DNA from: Ciona intestinalis
Taxonomy: Eukaryota > Chordata > Ascidiacea > Phlebobranchia > Cionidae
DNA length: 64,000 nucleotides
Assembly (NCBI RefSeq): GCF_000224145.3
Contig: NW_004190356.2
Span: forward strand, 124,001-188,000
Direction of reading: 5' to 3'
Each line of letters opens with the position of its first letter. Position 1 is the stretch's first letter. This document shows, one piece after another, positions 1 to 11,437 of the stretch. Under the pieces are notes generated by a model. The model was given only the letters and a program-made list of their open reading frames with translations, searched no databases and was not told where the DNA came from. Made by a program: the position numbers and the translations under genes.

Positions 1-1686
1 CTACCGCATGGACCTTAACAGTTTTTAGACCGTAAATAATAACCCAGGAAGTTATTGCCCTCCACAAGATAAATTGCTATTCAGGCATTAACATGCTTTG
101 ACTGTTGGGTGGTATAAGCAGTTTAAATAGTTTTGTTTGTTAAAAAGCTTCATATTGTTTCCCAACCATACAAATTATCACCAGGTGTATGTATTTTATA
201 ATGAATAATAATAAAAAATGCTAGATGAAATTTTAAAAGATTAAACTAAACTAAAATAGGGTATAACGGTCACGGCTTTTATCCAAAACATTATTTCTTT
301 CTTTTTTTATCAACAAGCTTGTTTTAACAACTGTTGTTTTACCGTCACTACCCGTCTTTTCGCTTTTTGTCAACTCTCTTGTTCTTCGTTATCATGACCG
401 AAGAGACGAAATAAATTTCATTCATTCATTCATTCAAACTAAACTTATTGGGTATTTATTTTATATTTTGTAATAAATGATATTAAAAAAATAATACGTG
501 AAATTTCAAATGATTAAACTAAACTTTACCAAATTATTATTACAGAACTCGAACGAAAAGAAGTTTGTTATTTCTATGTATTATTGTTCTCTCTCCTGCC
601 CTCTTATGGGTGTATATTTACATGAATAAATCTTTCCGAAGTTTGTGGCCAAAGCATTGTCAAACTGCCCTCTATCCAGACCTTGTATCAAAAGCAGAGC
701 TTTAGTTTTGGATTCATTTAAAATTTGTGATCATGCCATAAAATAATTTGTGCAATAGTTATTTTGAATAAGTTTCTGTTAAAACAGATAATAAAATAAC
801 AGCTTTTTTCTTGCATTGCAAATAAAAGGGTTATGTTTAAAAAAGATTATTTTTCATTTGTAAAACACAAAAAAGTTTACAAATTGGTAAATCTACTTTT
901 CATATGAACTTGTCTTAATTCTTAAAATCACTTGCCAATTTTTTTCAATTACCTGTGCCTTTTTCATTAACTAGTGAAAACTTTTTACGAATTTCTTCAA
1001 GTCTACTAATTGTGATCATTAAAAATGCAATGTTAATGAAATTTTTCAGAAAATCTTGTAATTTTTTTCCGTTTGAATTTGTAGGGTATGAACAATACTG
1101 TCATTTAAATACCTTTAGCAGGCTAAACTAATGCAATTCCCAAAATCTTGACTCTAACACCTGTATATATAGCCCTAACCAATTAAAAACTGTGTATGTG
1201 TATTCTAAATGCATTTGGGTAGGGTCCAGCTATGTAGCACCTATGGAACTGGGGGTTCAGCACAAAACATATATGCGATTACTCCATAAGTACACATATT
1301 GTTGATTTTTGATATTTTAGCTTGTGTTACAGTTAGCATCAAATGTCATTGAATTTAAAGAGCTGTGGAACATTTTACACGAGTTTTAATTGTATATAAA
1401 AACTTTGCAGTATGTTGCAGATATTGCCAAAATCTCGGTATTTAATTTCTTGTTTTATACTTTGTAAAGTCTTCAATGATGTTCACAATACATAAAAAAA
1501 AAAAAAATTTTTTGTGGTGTACGAATTACTTCGGTGAAATATTTGGAATTTAATAACGGAAACAGAGTACTGTCGTTGTTCTTTATACAAGAATATACTT
1601 CACCATGTATTGTCGGTAAATAGTTATGTGTTGCACATTTTCGGGAATGCAATGACATAATAGCCTTTGGTGAAGACCCACAGAGA
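1..1686. other. Gene-poor AT-rich stretch
   Basis: I see no credible exon, RNA gene or recognisable transposon core on either strand. The only distinct element is a short ATTC tandem repeat at about 417-436, preceded by a 100-bp stretch that could be the 3' tail of an old retroposon, since SINEs elsewhere in the window end in the same ATTC repeat. Confidence 0.5.
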
Positions 1687-1880
1687 ATGAATGAATGTAA
1701 CTTACTTTATCCTCGCGTGGCCGGAAAACGACAGTCGTTATCACACAACACCTCGTGCCAGCTTACGAGTTACCATGTATGTTACTTTGTGGGTGATTAT
1801 TTTTTTGGGATTTTTTTATGTATGGCTGATAATTTGGACAACCCATTAGTGACCACTGGGTTGGAGCAATTGTCGTTAAC
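1687..1880 (-). repeat. SINE fragment (ATTC-tailed family), 3' part
   Basis: The segment begins with GAATGAATG, the reverse complement of the ATTC tail, followed by the family's internal text (CTCGCGTGGCC, CGTGCCAGCTTACG, ACTTTGTGGGTGATTATT, GTGACCACTGGGTT). The same text recurs at 28.0, 45.5, 49.3, 52.4, 54.3, 55.3 and 62.3 kb. The tRNA-like head is missing, and the right edge runs directly into a MITE. Confidence 0.7.
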
Positions 1881-2046
1881 CTTTACACCTAATATTTAAA
1901 TATCCTGATCAAGTTTTAAACAATAAACAACGGTTTATTGAAGTCGTGAGGATACGGTTTTATAATTCCAAGAATGTTCTTTGCTAACTACCAAATGGAA
2001 CGGGAAAATATAATGAAAAGGTGTCCCATCTTCCCCCACCCTACTA
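1881..2046 (+). mobile_element. MITE copy, 5' terminal repeat missing
   Basis: Matches the window's dominant MITE from the AATATCC internal start to the right terminal repeat GTGTCCCATCTTCCCCC. The left terminal repeat is absent where it meets the SINE. The family resembles the published Ciona MITE Cimi-1 (from memory, not searched). Confidence 0.75.
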
Positions 2047-2075
2047 CATGTCCTGCAGAAAGGTACAAATATAAT

Positions 2076-2260
2076 AAAGTGGGGGAAGATGGCTCACCTT
2101 TAGCACATAATATCCCAATATTCTTATCGTGTATTAAACAACTAATAACGACGGTGTTGTGAGGATAAAGTTTTATAATTTTTCGAATGTTCTTTGTTTA
2201 CCGCCAAATGGGACGAGACATTACAATAAAAAGATGCCCTATCTTTCCTCACTGTACTAC
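2076..2260 (+). mobile_element. MITE copy, diverged
   Basis: Left end GTGGGGGAAGATGG and right end GATGCCCTATCTTTCC are recognisable inverted copies. The interior keeps GTCGTGAGG-like and CAAATGGGACGAGA-like blocks. It lies 30 bp from the preceding copy in the same orientation. Confidence 0.7.
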
Positions 2261-2966
2261 TCAACATTACAACTACAATTATGTCACCAACGCGTTGCGT
2301 AAGATTTAAATGTGGATTTCCGTGTAATTATGTGACGGACACGCGTGCGTTGTATAGAATGAATAACTACCTGTCGTTTATTGGGAACTGCAGCCAAGAA
2401 AACTTTGGTATTTGGGTTGTAAACCTATTGTGACCTATACCAGAGGTGAACCGAACCAGGGTAACCTCATGCAAAATGTAATACTGTTATCAAGGCAATT
2501 TCGTAACGATGTTAAACTTAAAGATGTTCATTGCAAGCTGTGGCCACTCTAAAATGGTAATTTCCTAAACATATTTTTTCTGAAACTGTTCTTCATTATC
2601 ATGCATTTATTAATGGTAAAATTGATATTTCCGCTGAAATCGAACGGTACAATATTATGATACAAAATATAAGCGATATCCTACGCAAAAAAACAAACAT
2701 TTACAGTAATTTGTATATAACCCAACGATTTATAAGTTAAATTTTAATATTAAAGCTTGCCTTTCAGACCTAAACTGTGTGTAACGAAAAAAATCTAACA
2801 TAGCATGCAATAACAGACGAATAGAAATGTAAAATAGCAAGCAACAGTTTTTAAAAGAACATGCAACACAACTTTTGTGGTATACAGCTGCAATAAAAAT
2901 CCGCTCTATTTACATTTTGATAAGCATGATCATCGTGCAAAAATATGTTATCTTGCATTTAAGTTA

Positions 2967-3275
2967 TATAGTAGGTCGAAGAAAAATGGGACATCTTTTC
3001 GTTCTATTTTCTCGTGTCATTTGGTAGTAAGCAAAGAATATTCAAAGAATTATAAAACCGTATCCGTACGACACCCATAGACCGTGTTAATTGTTTATGA
3101 AGAGCTCAGGATTTTTGGATATTATGCGCTAAAGGTGTCCCGTCTCTCCCCCCATCCTACTATAAGACCATAACCTCACTACTTCCAAATAGACCGTCGT
3201 TAATTGTTTAAAACACGACCAGGATATTTGGAAATTATGTGCTAAAGGTGTCCCGTCTTCCCCCACCTTACTATA
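2967..3275 (-). mobile_element. MITE copy with a second partial copy abutting it
   Basis: A full copy (about 2967-3163) is followed at once by the distal half of another in the same orientation (about 3166-3275). The terminal text GTGTCCCGTC...CCCC occurs twice. This looks like partial tandem duplication or insertion of one copy beside another. Confidence 0.75.
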
Positions 3276-3330
3276 TATAACAACTATCCAATTCGGTCAA
3301 CTATGCTTAAAGTTTTACTGTATACAAAAA

Positions 3331-5014
3331 TTACAAGCTTTCACATATTTGAGCTACATTATGTCCCACGTTTGGGTGATGGTTTAGCATTCCATGGTGG
3401 GTTGAGTTGGAGGTAGGCGGGACAATGTACAAGACTAGCCCTGTGTGACTTGCACTGCTTGTGGGAGATCCCTCAGGCCACCAACCTCCATTATAGCCAG
3501 GTTTTCCGTTGCTCCGTGTCACAGTATTTGTCTTAAATTAAAAAAAAAGTAATTAAAAAATTAGGTTTAAATATTTTTTGTCCTGTCCCAATGCTATAGT
3601 TTTTGACATGGTAACTATTAGTTTGTTATTGTATGCAGAATTTGTATTGTTCGAGCATCAGTTGATAAATACAGACTGTGGGGTAAGTTGGAACACCTTT
3701 AGCACTTAATATTAAAATATCCTGATCGTGTTTTAAACAACTAACAACGGGAGTCGTGAGGATATGGTTTTATAACTCCTTAAATGATCTTTATTTACTA
3801 CCAAATGGGACGAGAAAATAGAAAGAAAAATTGTTCCATCTTCCCCACCCTACCCTGATCCTATTATATTAAAAAAACTATACAAATGGGGTACAGTGAG
3901 ACACAGAATTAATAGATTACATTAATATTATTTTGCTTGAATAGTTCACTTTACAAAATTAACGGGTTTTGCTTGTTTATTTAATTAACGAGTTTCTGGC
4001 GATGTAAACTGTTTATATGAGTTTCGTATACTAGGGTGGGGGAAGCTGGGACAGCTTTTCATTCAAATTTCTCGTGCCAATTGTCAGTGAACATAAACCG
4101 TTGTTATTTGTGTAATACACGATCGGGATGAGTTTGATGTGCTAACGGTGGTGTCCCTACTCCACGGTACTAATAACCTTAAGTTAGAACTTACCGAAGT
4201 ATTGTAAGTTGACCCCAGCCAAGTGTAGACGAAGGGACGAGATCCAAATACGATGTTTTGTTGGGCGAATTTATAAACAGCATCATACATCGCTTTATCA
4301 ACAATATCCACCAACCGACCGCCTCTGTCCGTACAATACTTTGATGCCGATTTGTAAACCATTGCCAGTACTTGGGAAGGTGCAGGAAACCATAACAAGG
4401 AATTCCGGTAAACCATTGCGGTATCTATTAGAAGGAAACATTGTATATATAATACTGACTGTACACACGAGTGAAATGGGTAAATATATGAAGTAATTTG
4501 ATCTACTACACATCCCTACAATGCATTTAAAAACAATATTAACAAATAAAAATCTTAAAAATCTAAAATCCTCAAAAAATCAAAGCTGGTTTTAAAATAT
4601 AAAGTGTCATACCTGTATTCTTTGGCAGCAAGTACCAATCCACAGTTATTCTTGTTTCCCAGCCTGCAGCTTTATCAATTCGCTCCAATTCAATCATGAA
4701 GGTGGTTTTCTTTATTTCCAGTACAGTTACGCTAAACTTGTGGGGAAGGAAGGGGTTGCTTGGTTTTGCAGTTGCATAGACGTTGGCAGGGGTTGCAGTT
4801 AAACATATTTGGTAAAGTATTTCCGCCACCCCTTTCGTCTTTGAGGAAAACGAATACACTTCAAAATTCCCCTTTCCCATGACCATAACCTGATCTGCAC
4901 CAAAAAAGCTTCGTTCATTAAAAATATTCAAAAGTTAAAACAAAAAAACTTACTTGATGCAGCAGCAACACACATAACGTGTGCAAAAAGGATAACCAAA
5001 CAAATGCAATTCAT
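3331..5014 (-). CDS. Secreted H-type-lectin-like + C-type-lectin-like protein (gene A)
   Basis: Four exons with consistent phases: 5014-4954, 4894-4613, 4424-4195 and 3531-3331, giving about 257 residues. Exon 1 encodes a signal peptide beginning MNCICLVILFAHVMCVAAAS. Exon 2 has a beta-sandwich pattern like H-type lectin domains: TPANVYATAKP, then HKFSVTVLEIKKTTFMIELE, then ITVDWYLLP. Exons 3-4 look like a C-type lectin domain: YCTDRGGRLVDI, YTWLGSTYN, NGKPG, a WW-EG-P segment, and a terminal AQICES. Only the outer cysteine pair is visible, and the usual calcium-site EPN/QPD and WND motifs are not evident, so calcium-dependent sugar binding is doubtful. A secreted recognition or immune role is inference. 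Gene B at 8.3 kb is a tandem paralog with the same exon plan. MITEs sit inside intron 3 and around the gene. Confidence 0.75.
3676..3853 (+). mobile_element. MITE copy in intron 3 of lectin gene A
   Basis: Left end GTGGGGTAAGTTGGAACACC and right end TTCCATCTTCCCCACCCTAC are inverted copies. The interior has the CCTGATCGTGTTTTAAACAA block. Confidence 0.8.
4029..4172 (-). mobile_element. MITE copy, internally deleted
   Basis: The left terminal repeat TAGGGTGGGGGAAGCTGGGA is well preserved. The interior is shortened to about 140 bp and the right terminal repeat is eroded. It lies in intron 3 of lectin gene A. Confidence 0.7.
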
Positions 5015-5456
5015 TTTAGCTTAATAAATCGACTTATTCTAGAGGTATCCGCACAGTTCCAGACTAACCAGTTAATACTTCCACACCAGCCAATGAATAC
5101 GATTTCATTTCTTCGGTGCATGACTCAGAAGAAGAGACGAATGTCTGTCTTTTACCAGTGCAGTAGCATGATATACTATACTTCCACTTTCCTAATTTGT
5201 AGAAAATGACAAACATGCAACAACCGCGTTCGACCTGAGACATGTTTTGGAAGTCTATATAATGGCGTGAAAGTGGCATAGCCATATTTAATTCATTAAC
5301 TATATTACACGAGTAAAGTTTCGTAAAATTTGTATTCCAACTGTTTTTTTAAATATTAACATTTGTGCGATGATTCGTTGTGTTGGGCTATGCAAGTTTG
5401 AGGTAACAACACACTCTGTACCATCTATTTTTACAAATAACTAAAACAGAGAGGTA

Positions 5457-5652
5457 TATAGTAAGGTGGGGGAGACGGGACACCTTTCGCCTTAATATCC
5501 AAATATCGTGATCGTGTTTTAAACAATTAACAACGGTCTATATGGAAATCGTGGGAATGCGGTTTTATATTTCTTTGAATGTGTTTTGTTTACTACTGAA
5601 TGTGATGAAAAAAAGAGTGAATAAGTGTCCCAACCTCTCCTACCCTGCTATA
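5457..5652 (+). mobile_element. MITE copy between the two lectin genes
   Basis: Left end TAAGGTGGGGGAGACGGGAC and right end GTGTCCCAACCTCTCCTACC. The full interior order is preserved. Confidence 0.8.
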
Positions 5653-5892
5653 TATGATTTATTGCTATAGGTGGCGGGTATATACTACAAATTGAGTTAA
5701 CTTTTTCATGTTTGTAGTTATGTCAAGTAAAAAGCATATTTCCCAGTGACGTCACCGATGCAAACACTGTATAAGGGACTATAAATCGAAAACAATACCG
5801 TTGTTAATTGTTCAAAACACAATTAAGAAATGTGGTGTTTAGGTTTTAACGGTATTGTTTTACCCAGCACTACTGCGTATAAACTTGAAAAC

Positions 5893-8271
5893 CTATTGAT
5901 CAGAAAGAAATGGCACGGTACAGAGCACTGTACATATGTCTAGTCTTTGGGTTGGTGGGTAATTGAGTAATCCACTGTCACTTGCGATGTGAAAGCGAAC
6001 TCGCAAGAATAGTTCAGTGTAAGTGTTGGTAGGGTTGGGATTGTATGGTTGCCGCCAATTTCCTTCTCCATTATAACCTGGTTCACCGTTGCTCTGTGTC
6101 ACTATGCCGGTCTACATGTATAAACGCCACTTATATATATATCCTTACATGGACGGGTCAAAGTAGTTATAAGTTAAACACGGGTGTTTTATATGTGCAA
6201 TACGGGTCCCTTTATTTATTTTAGTGCATGTCCGCTATGTCCACTATGTCTGCTATGTCCGCAATATCCACAATATTCACTACATAGTGGACATGGCGAA
6301 CATAGCGGACATAGCAGACATATAGTAGGGTGGGGGAAGATGGGACACCTTTAGTACGTAATAACCAAATGCCCTGACCCTTTTTTAAACAATTAACAGC
6401 GGTCTGTGGGAGTCGTGAGGATACGGTTTAATAATTCGTTGAATGTTCTTTGTTTACCACTAAATGGGACGAGAAAATAGAGTGAATAGGTGTCCCATCT
6501 TCCCCCACCCTACCGTATAAACAATTTAATTTCAAGCCAGTTATATTTTCTCACCGTAATTCCCCGGCATTGAAATTGAGCTTTTTAATATAGTAGGGTG
6601 GGGGAAGGTAGGACTTCTTTAAAATCTATTTTCTTGTATAACTTGTTAGTAAACGAACCATACTCAAATAATTATAAAACTGTAACTTCGCAACTATACC
6701 ATAGAGCGTAGACCGTTGTTAATAGTTTAAAACACGATCAGGATGTTTTGATTTTTTTTTTCATCCTTCTCCATCCTACTATATATTGGAAATACCTGGT
6801 TAAACGCGGGAAGCAATAATTTAACTTACCTCTGGATTGTAATCCGACGCCAGCCAGACATGTATGTACCAGTGCGTTGGAGCTTCAAGGAATGCGTGTT
6901 TTTTTCTAACGTAGTTGTAAAGTAAGTGGTACGTCTTCAAGTCTGAAATATCTGCTAGTTTACCACCGAAGCTGTTACAGAATGTTTCAGATTCCCCTCG
7001 GTTCAATGTCTTTATCCCAGCATGTTGTGGCATCCCGAAGATTTGTTCTTTCTGTACCAAGGCTATGCCTGTTTCAATAAAGTTATCTGAAACTGTTACC
7101 TTTATCCTTTTTGTTTCTTCACCAGTGCATCTCAATTAATAAAAGCGCACGTTTTGTTATAGTAGGGTGGGGGGAAATAGGACATCTTTTCATTTTATTT
7201 TTCGTCTTATTTGGTTGTAAACAAATAACATGTAAAGATTTATAAAACCTTATCCCCACGACTCCCATAGGCCGTTGTGAATCGTTTAAAAACAACAATC
7301 AGGATATTTGGATATTATTTGCTAAAGGTGTTCCGTCTTTCCCCACCCTATACTCTACACATTGCACACCGTATGCGATGGTATCATGTACACCGAGCGA
7401 GCTCTTGTGAATTACCAAGCATTTAATTTTTTGCTTTTTTATCCCAATAGTGACTAAAAGGCTGGATTAGTATACATTAGGCATATAGACCAAACAATTG
7501 TCAGCAAAAATTAATACAAGATTAACAGTCTAAAAAAACATGCGACACCTTGGTACAGCGGACCTACCAATGTACATGAACCAATCCACAGTTATCTTCG
7601 TATTCCAACTTGAAGCTTCGTCAACTCGCTCCAATTCAATTGTAAAACTAACTGACTTAATTTCAACCACAGTTACGTTGAACTTGTGCGGCAATGCTGG
7701 GTTATTGGGTCTTGCCCTAGCGTATACGAAATCAGGAACTGCAGGCAAACATAACATGTAGATTATCTGCGCTTTGGTTTTCGATGTTTGCGAATACGAA
7801 TATAGTTCAAAACTTCCTCTTCTTGTCTTTAGTTGATCTGTAATGAATTCTGTAATTAAGTGTAAAGTCACATATATATATAAATACCGTGGGGTAAAAT
7901 GGGACTCGGGGTAAACCGAGACGGTGTTGAACAAATACAACATTTTTAATGGCGGAAAAGGCATATTTTTAAAATAAAAATATTTTATTAGAAAAATAAT
8001 AAAAAAGACTCTTATTTTGAATGCTCGCTGAATCACTTTAAAACTGCCGAAATTTCGTAATTCGCGAGTTCAAAATATTAATCCAGCATAGTATTTTATA
8101 AAATAGTAAGGAATATTTCGTACAGTTTGTATCCAGTAGGCCCTGCTCTACTAAACACATCACACACACGCACATACACACACACACATATATATATATA
8201 TACAACTTACTCTGTGCTGTTACGATCAAAACTAAAGCAAATGTAAGTAAGAAACACACGATACTATTCAT
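5893..8271 (-). CDS. Secreted H-type-lectin-like + C-type-lectin-like protein (gene B)
   Basis: Tandem paralog of gene A. Exon 1 (8271-8211) encodes a signal peptide, MNSIVCFLLTFALVLIVTAQ. Exon 2 (7837 to about 7568/7560) carries the H-lectin-like fold: VPDFVYARARP, then HKFNVTVVEIKSVSFTIELE, then ITVDWFMY. Exon 3 (ending at 6830) starts the C-type-lectin-like part with ETFCNSFGGKLADI and WYIHVWLASDYN. Exon 4 (6111-5893) has NGEPGYNG and ends with a cysteine-containing tail (DICTVLC). The exon 2/3 junction is ambiguous. A strong GTAGGT donor pairs with a weak acceptor at 7093; a weaker donor 7 bases later pairs with a T-rich acceptor near 7130 and adds CTGEETKRIKVT. Both keep the frame. A copy of exon 1 recurs at 17287-17227 in the second haplotype. 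Confidence 0.72.
6228..6320. repeat. Hairpin built from short CTATGTC repeats
   Basis: The left arm is a run of CTATGTCC/CTATGTCTG-type 8-9-mers. The right arm (TAGTGGACATGGCGAACATA and onward) is largely its reverse complement, with a short AT-rich loop near 6270. The right arm ends exactly where a MITE begins. It lies in the 6111-6830 intron of lectin gene B. Confidence 0.75.
6321..6518 (+). mobile_element. MITE copy, near-consensus
   Basis: One of the cleanest copies: TAGTAGGGTGGGGGAAGATG at the left and CATCTTCCCCCACCCTACC at the right. It is about 195 bp and flanked by TA. Confidence 0.85.
6588..6784 (-). mobile_element. MITE copy
   Basis: TATAGTAGGGTGGGGGAAGG at the left and a weakly kept CATCCTACTATAT end at the right. 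Reverse orientation to the copy 70 bp upstream. Confidence 0.78.
7157..7351 (-). mobile_element. MITE copy in lectin gene B intron 2
   Basis: TATAGTAGGGTGGGGGGAAA at the left and GGTGTTCCGTCTTTCCCCAC at the right. Full interior. Confidence 0.8.
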
Positions 8272-8823
8272 ATTTTCAAAGCGTAGCCTATATATTGAAT
8301 TCAGTATGATATATTGATGGTTACAACTGGCATCTTTGTTAACTGATACTTCGCACCTATAGAAAGTAAAAACGTTCTTATTGAATCTTAGTTTTTAAAA
8401 CATTTGAAATGCGACGACAGCTTGACGTATGTTGACGTGTAATAAACCAAATATTAAACTTTATTTCAGCTTGCGTTTATGACGGTGCACATGTCCAGTA
8501 TTTTTCAGGAAATTGACAGACTGATACCGAATGTCAACAGTTTATTTCGTTGTTATCTGTACACTAAGTTTGTTTGGTTAAAATCTCGAACATTATGAAA
8601 AAGTCATGCACTATTTTCTATTATTATTATTTATTGTTAAATAAATCTAATTTACATATCCTCGCATGCCGGGGCAACTACAATCGGTATAACACAGGTT
8701 TTCTGTTTATTACTGGTAAAATAGCTTTCGAGTTACCGCAAATATAGCATTGTGAGTATAAAAGGGTTGTTTTGATTAAAAGTTTCATTTTTAATGTTTA
8801 TTGTTTACATTTTAGACAATACG

Positions 8824-9018
8824 TATAGTAGGGTGGGGAAAGATGGGACACTTTTTACCTCTATTTTCTCGGCTCATTTAGTTGGAAACAAAGAACTCTT
8901 GAAGAATTATATAACCATATCCTCACGACTCCCATAAACCGTTGTTAATTGTTTAAAACACGATTAGGACATTTAGATATTATGTGTAAAGGTGTCCCAT
9001 CTTCCCCCACCCTACTAT
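8824..9018 (-). mobile_element. MITE copy, haplotype 1
   Basis: TAGTAGGGTGGGGAAAGATG at the left and CATCTTCCCCCACCCTACTA at the right. The left two thirds match the single MITE at 17837-18021 of the second haplotype. The right end of that copy matches the short MITE at 9683 instead, so the haplotype-2 copy is a hybrid of the two. Confidence 0.85.
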
Positions 9019-9682
9019 ATGACATCATTAGATTCTATAGATTACCGATAAAGGGCGCCATTAAAGAATAAAATTGCGTAAAATCGAATTGATGGAGTTA
9101 TAAAAATCGGTCATGAGAAAATGCATTTTTTTAATACCAAAAAGTGTCCCGAAACCTTGACCATTTTTATTTTCTTGTCTAAAAAAGCTTCTGCTTTCTA
9201 AAAATATAATACATGTAGATTGAACATATAACGTTCAGTCGCTTTTTTGCTTACGGTGAAGCAGCAATTTTCTTCAGACAAGCCAAGTGTTCGGGTTAAA
9301 AATTAAGTTTTAAAATGTAATTTTTGGAAAAGCCAGGTGTTCGGGTTAAATACCAAGCTTTTAAAATTTGCGAAAAAGCGGTTGCCAGAAGCAGTTTAAT
9401 AAAAGCAAGAATAATTGATTCACCAAAATAAAAAACTTGTTTTTTCGAAGATTTAGGTGTAATTGCCTTGCGGCCACGAAATATTGATTTAATAGTGAAG
9501 CAATTGGTTGATGAATGTTACCCCGAGCGGTTGAGGTAGGTGAATAATTGGTTGGTAAATTTGAGTACTTTCGGAAAATTCGAAAACTGTTTTTTTTGCT
9601 GAAATAAAGAAAAGAAAGAAAAAGTAAAAACAACAGATCACAGATCTAATGAATGAGCACGTTTTAAACTAATTAGCATAAG
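9019..9682. other. Haplotype-1-specific intergenic segment
   Basis: AT-rich sequence with no supported gene. It contains a near-duplicate phrase (AGCCAGGTGTTCGGGTTAAA and variant) at about 9283-9350. The whole interval is absent from the second haplotype, where the flanks are joined at one hybrid MITE. Confidence 0.7.
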
Positions 9683-9781
9683 ATAGTAGAGTGTGGGAAG
9701 ATGGGACACCTTTAACACATAATATCCAAATAGCCTGATATTATGTGCTAAAGGTGTCCCATATTCCCCCACCCTACTATA
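9683..9781 (+). mobile_element. MITE copy, about 100 bp, internally deleted
   Basis: Both terminal regions remain (GTGTGGGAAGATGGGACACC and GTCCCATATTCCCCCACCC) but the centre is lost, leaving a near-hairpin. Confidence 0.8.
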
Positions 9782-11430
9782 TACATGATATACGATACAG
9801 TCGCGATTTTTGCTTCCGGTTTATATATAGGTACAGTGTATATACATAGCCTGTGATAGTGATTATGATTCCGGTTTATATATACAGTGTATATTAACAT
9901 GTGCTGCTTCAAATGAGTCAGCAAAGCGAACAAGTGTAGATAGTATCGCATCCTATCATATTAATTCTGATCGGTATTTGGAAATATAAGACAAGAAATG
10001 TCTCCAACAGTATTGATCAAGTAAAACCTTAAGTTAAATGTACAGCGGTTATTCCATAATTTCCTATGTGCAACATTGTATTTAAAACAGGTTTTCGGTA
10101 TAGCAATAAACCCCAGCAATGTCATTCAAATAAAGTTTGTACCAAGATTTAGTATATGGTATCAAAGGTTAACTTATAATTTTTCGGTGTTTGCTTAGTT
10201 ATATAAGTCTGCTAAACTATAGTATAGAATTACTAATTATTTTATAGAATTTTAGTGAAAGCTCACAGAAAATAGCGTAAAGGGCCATTTTTTCTGTTTT
10301 TGATAAAAGGTTTGTGAATATAACAATTTTACCTATTTTAAGAGAATCTCCGTTTTACAATGTTTTAAGTTCTATTAGGAAAAACGTTAAAATTTGATAA
10401 TTTGTAAAACCTTCTTTTAGCAATGTAGGTTTTTAAGGTTTAATAACTTTTATGGTCGAGTTTACCAAGCTATTATACATTTTATTAGAAAAGTGTTTAC
10501 CACAGCATTATTTGCTTACAAATATTTAGTTTGCAAACTAGTATTATGACAGCAATGCGGCGTTTTCATATTGTATGTGTCAATTGATGCATTCTTTTAT
10601 GACATTGAATTACTTTATGCTTGAGTGCTTCTAGGCGCATTAACCTAATGAAAGCTCAATGCGCAGTCTGCTGTTGACAGCAGTCTATTAATAGCGACGT
10701 ACATGGCATTACCAAAACGTTCCAACAGTTGTTTTTTATTAAGCAAACTTTGTCTAGGTTTCTATATGGCGTATTGCTGGTAATTGTACAATTTATGTTT
10801 TAGCTCGGGTTATACGCAACAAAACCATTAAGAACAATACCAATTAGTTTAAAAAAGCGATTGTAGAGTTGTCCATGTAAAACAGACGCAGTGAAGTAGA
10901 AAAATCAATTTGCAGTGAAAACAGATGTAAAATACCGTTAGGCGATATAGAATATAAAACGCTAGTATTTGTCTTGTAGTAATCCTATACGTGTAATGAT
11001 ATTAGCACAACTACTTAACTAAAGATGGTGTGTTACGAAATTTTCTCTCTCTATATATATATTTTTTATGGCGAGTATTAAAATTATAATTAATATGTTT
11101 TAGAAATGAAAAAGTTTTATTTTATGTATAGACCTAGTTTGACCAATAAGCTTTTAATTAGGTGTTAATCGTTTTAAAAATTATCGCTAAAATTGACACA
11201 TTGTACGCAATATACGCTAGGATCACTGAGATATTTTTCAATGTTGCTCAAGCATGACGAATACACTAAAGTGGTAACGAATTTACAAAAAAAAAAATTC
11301 TGCAAAATATGACCAACCACTTATTTTGAACTACTAAATAAGTTTTCTTTTAAAATGAATATATGCCAAAACGGCATTAGAAATACGTTTATAAAAAAAG
11401 TAAAACTATTTTAAACAATAAACACTACAA
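9782..11430. other. 5' flank of the transporter gene
   Basis: No exon seen. The segment is collinear with 18022-19354 of the second haplotype. It has a short duplicated phrase (TTCCGGTTTATATATA at about 9832 and 9870) and a CT/TA microsatellite near 11045. The region probably contains the promoter or 5' UTR of the transporter; the last bases before 11438 form a pyrimidine-AG acceptor. Confidence 0.5.
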
Positions 11431-11437
11431 TTTTAGG

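Noticed and set aside
8160-8202. CA/TA run at 8.2 kb as a regulatory site
   Set aside because: An ordinary microsatellite beside the exon 1 donor; it marks where the second haplotype contig starts.
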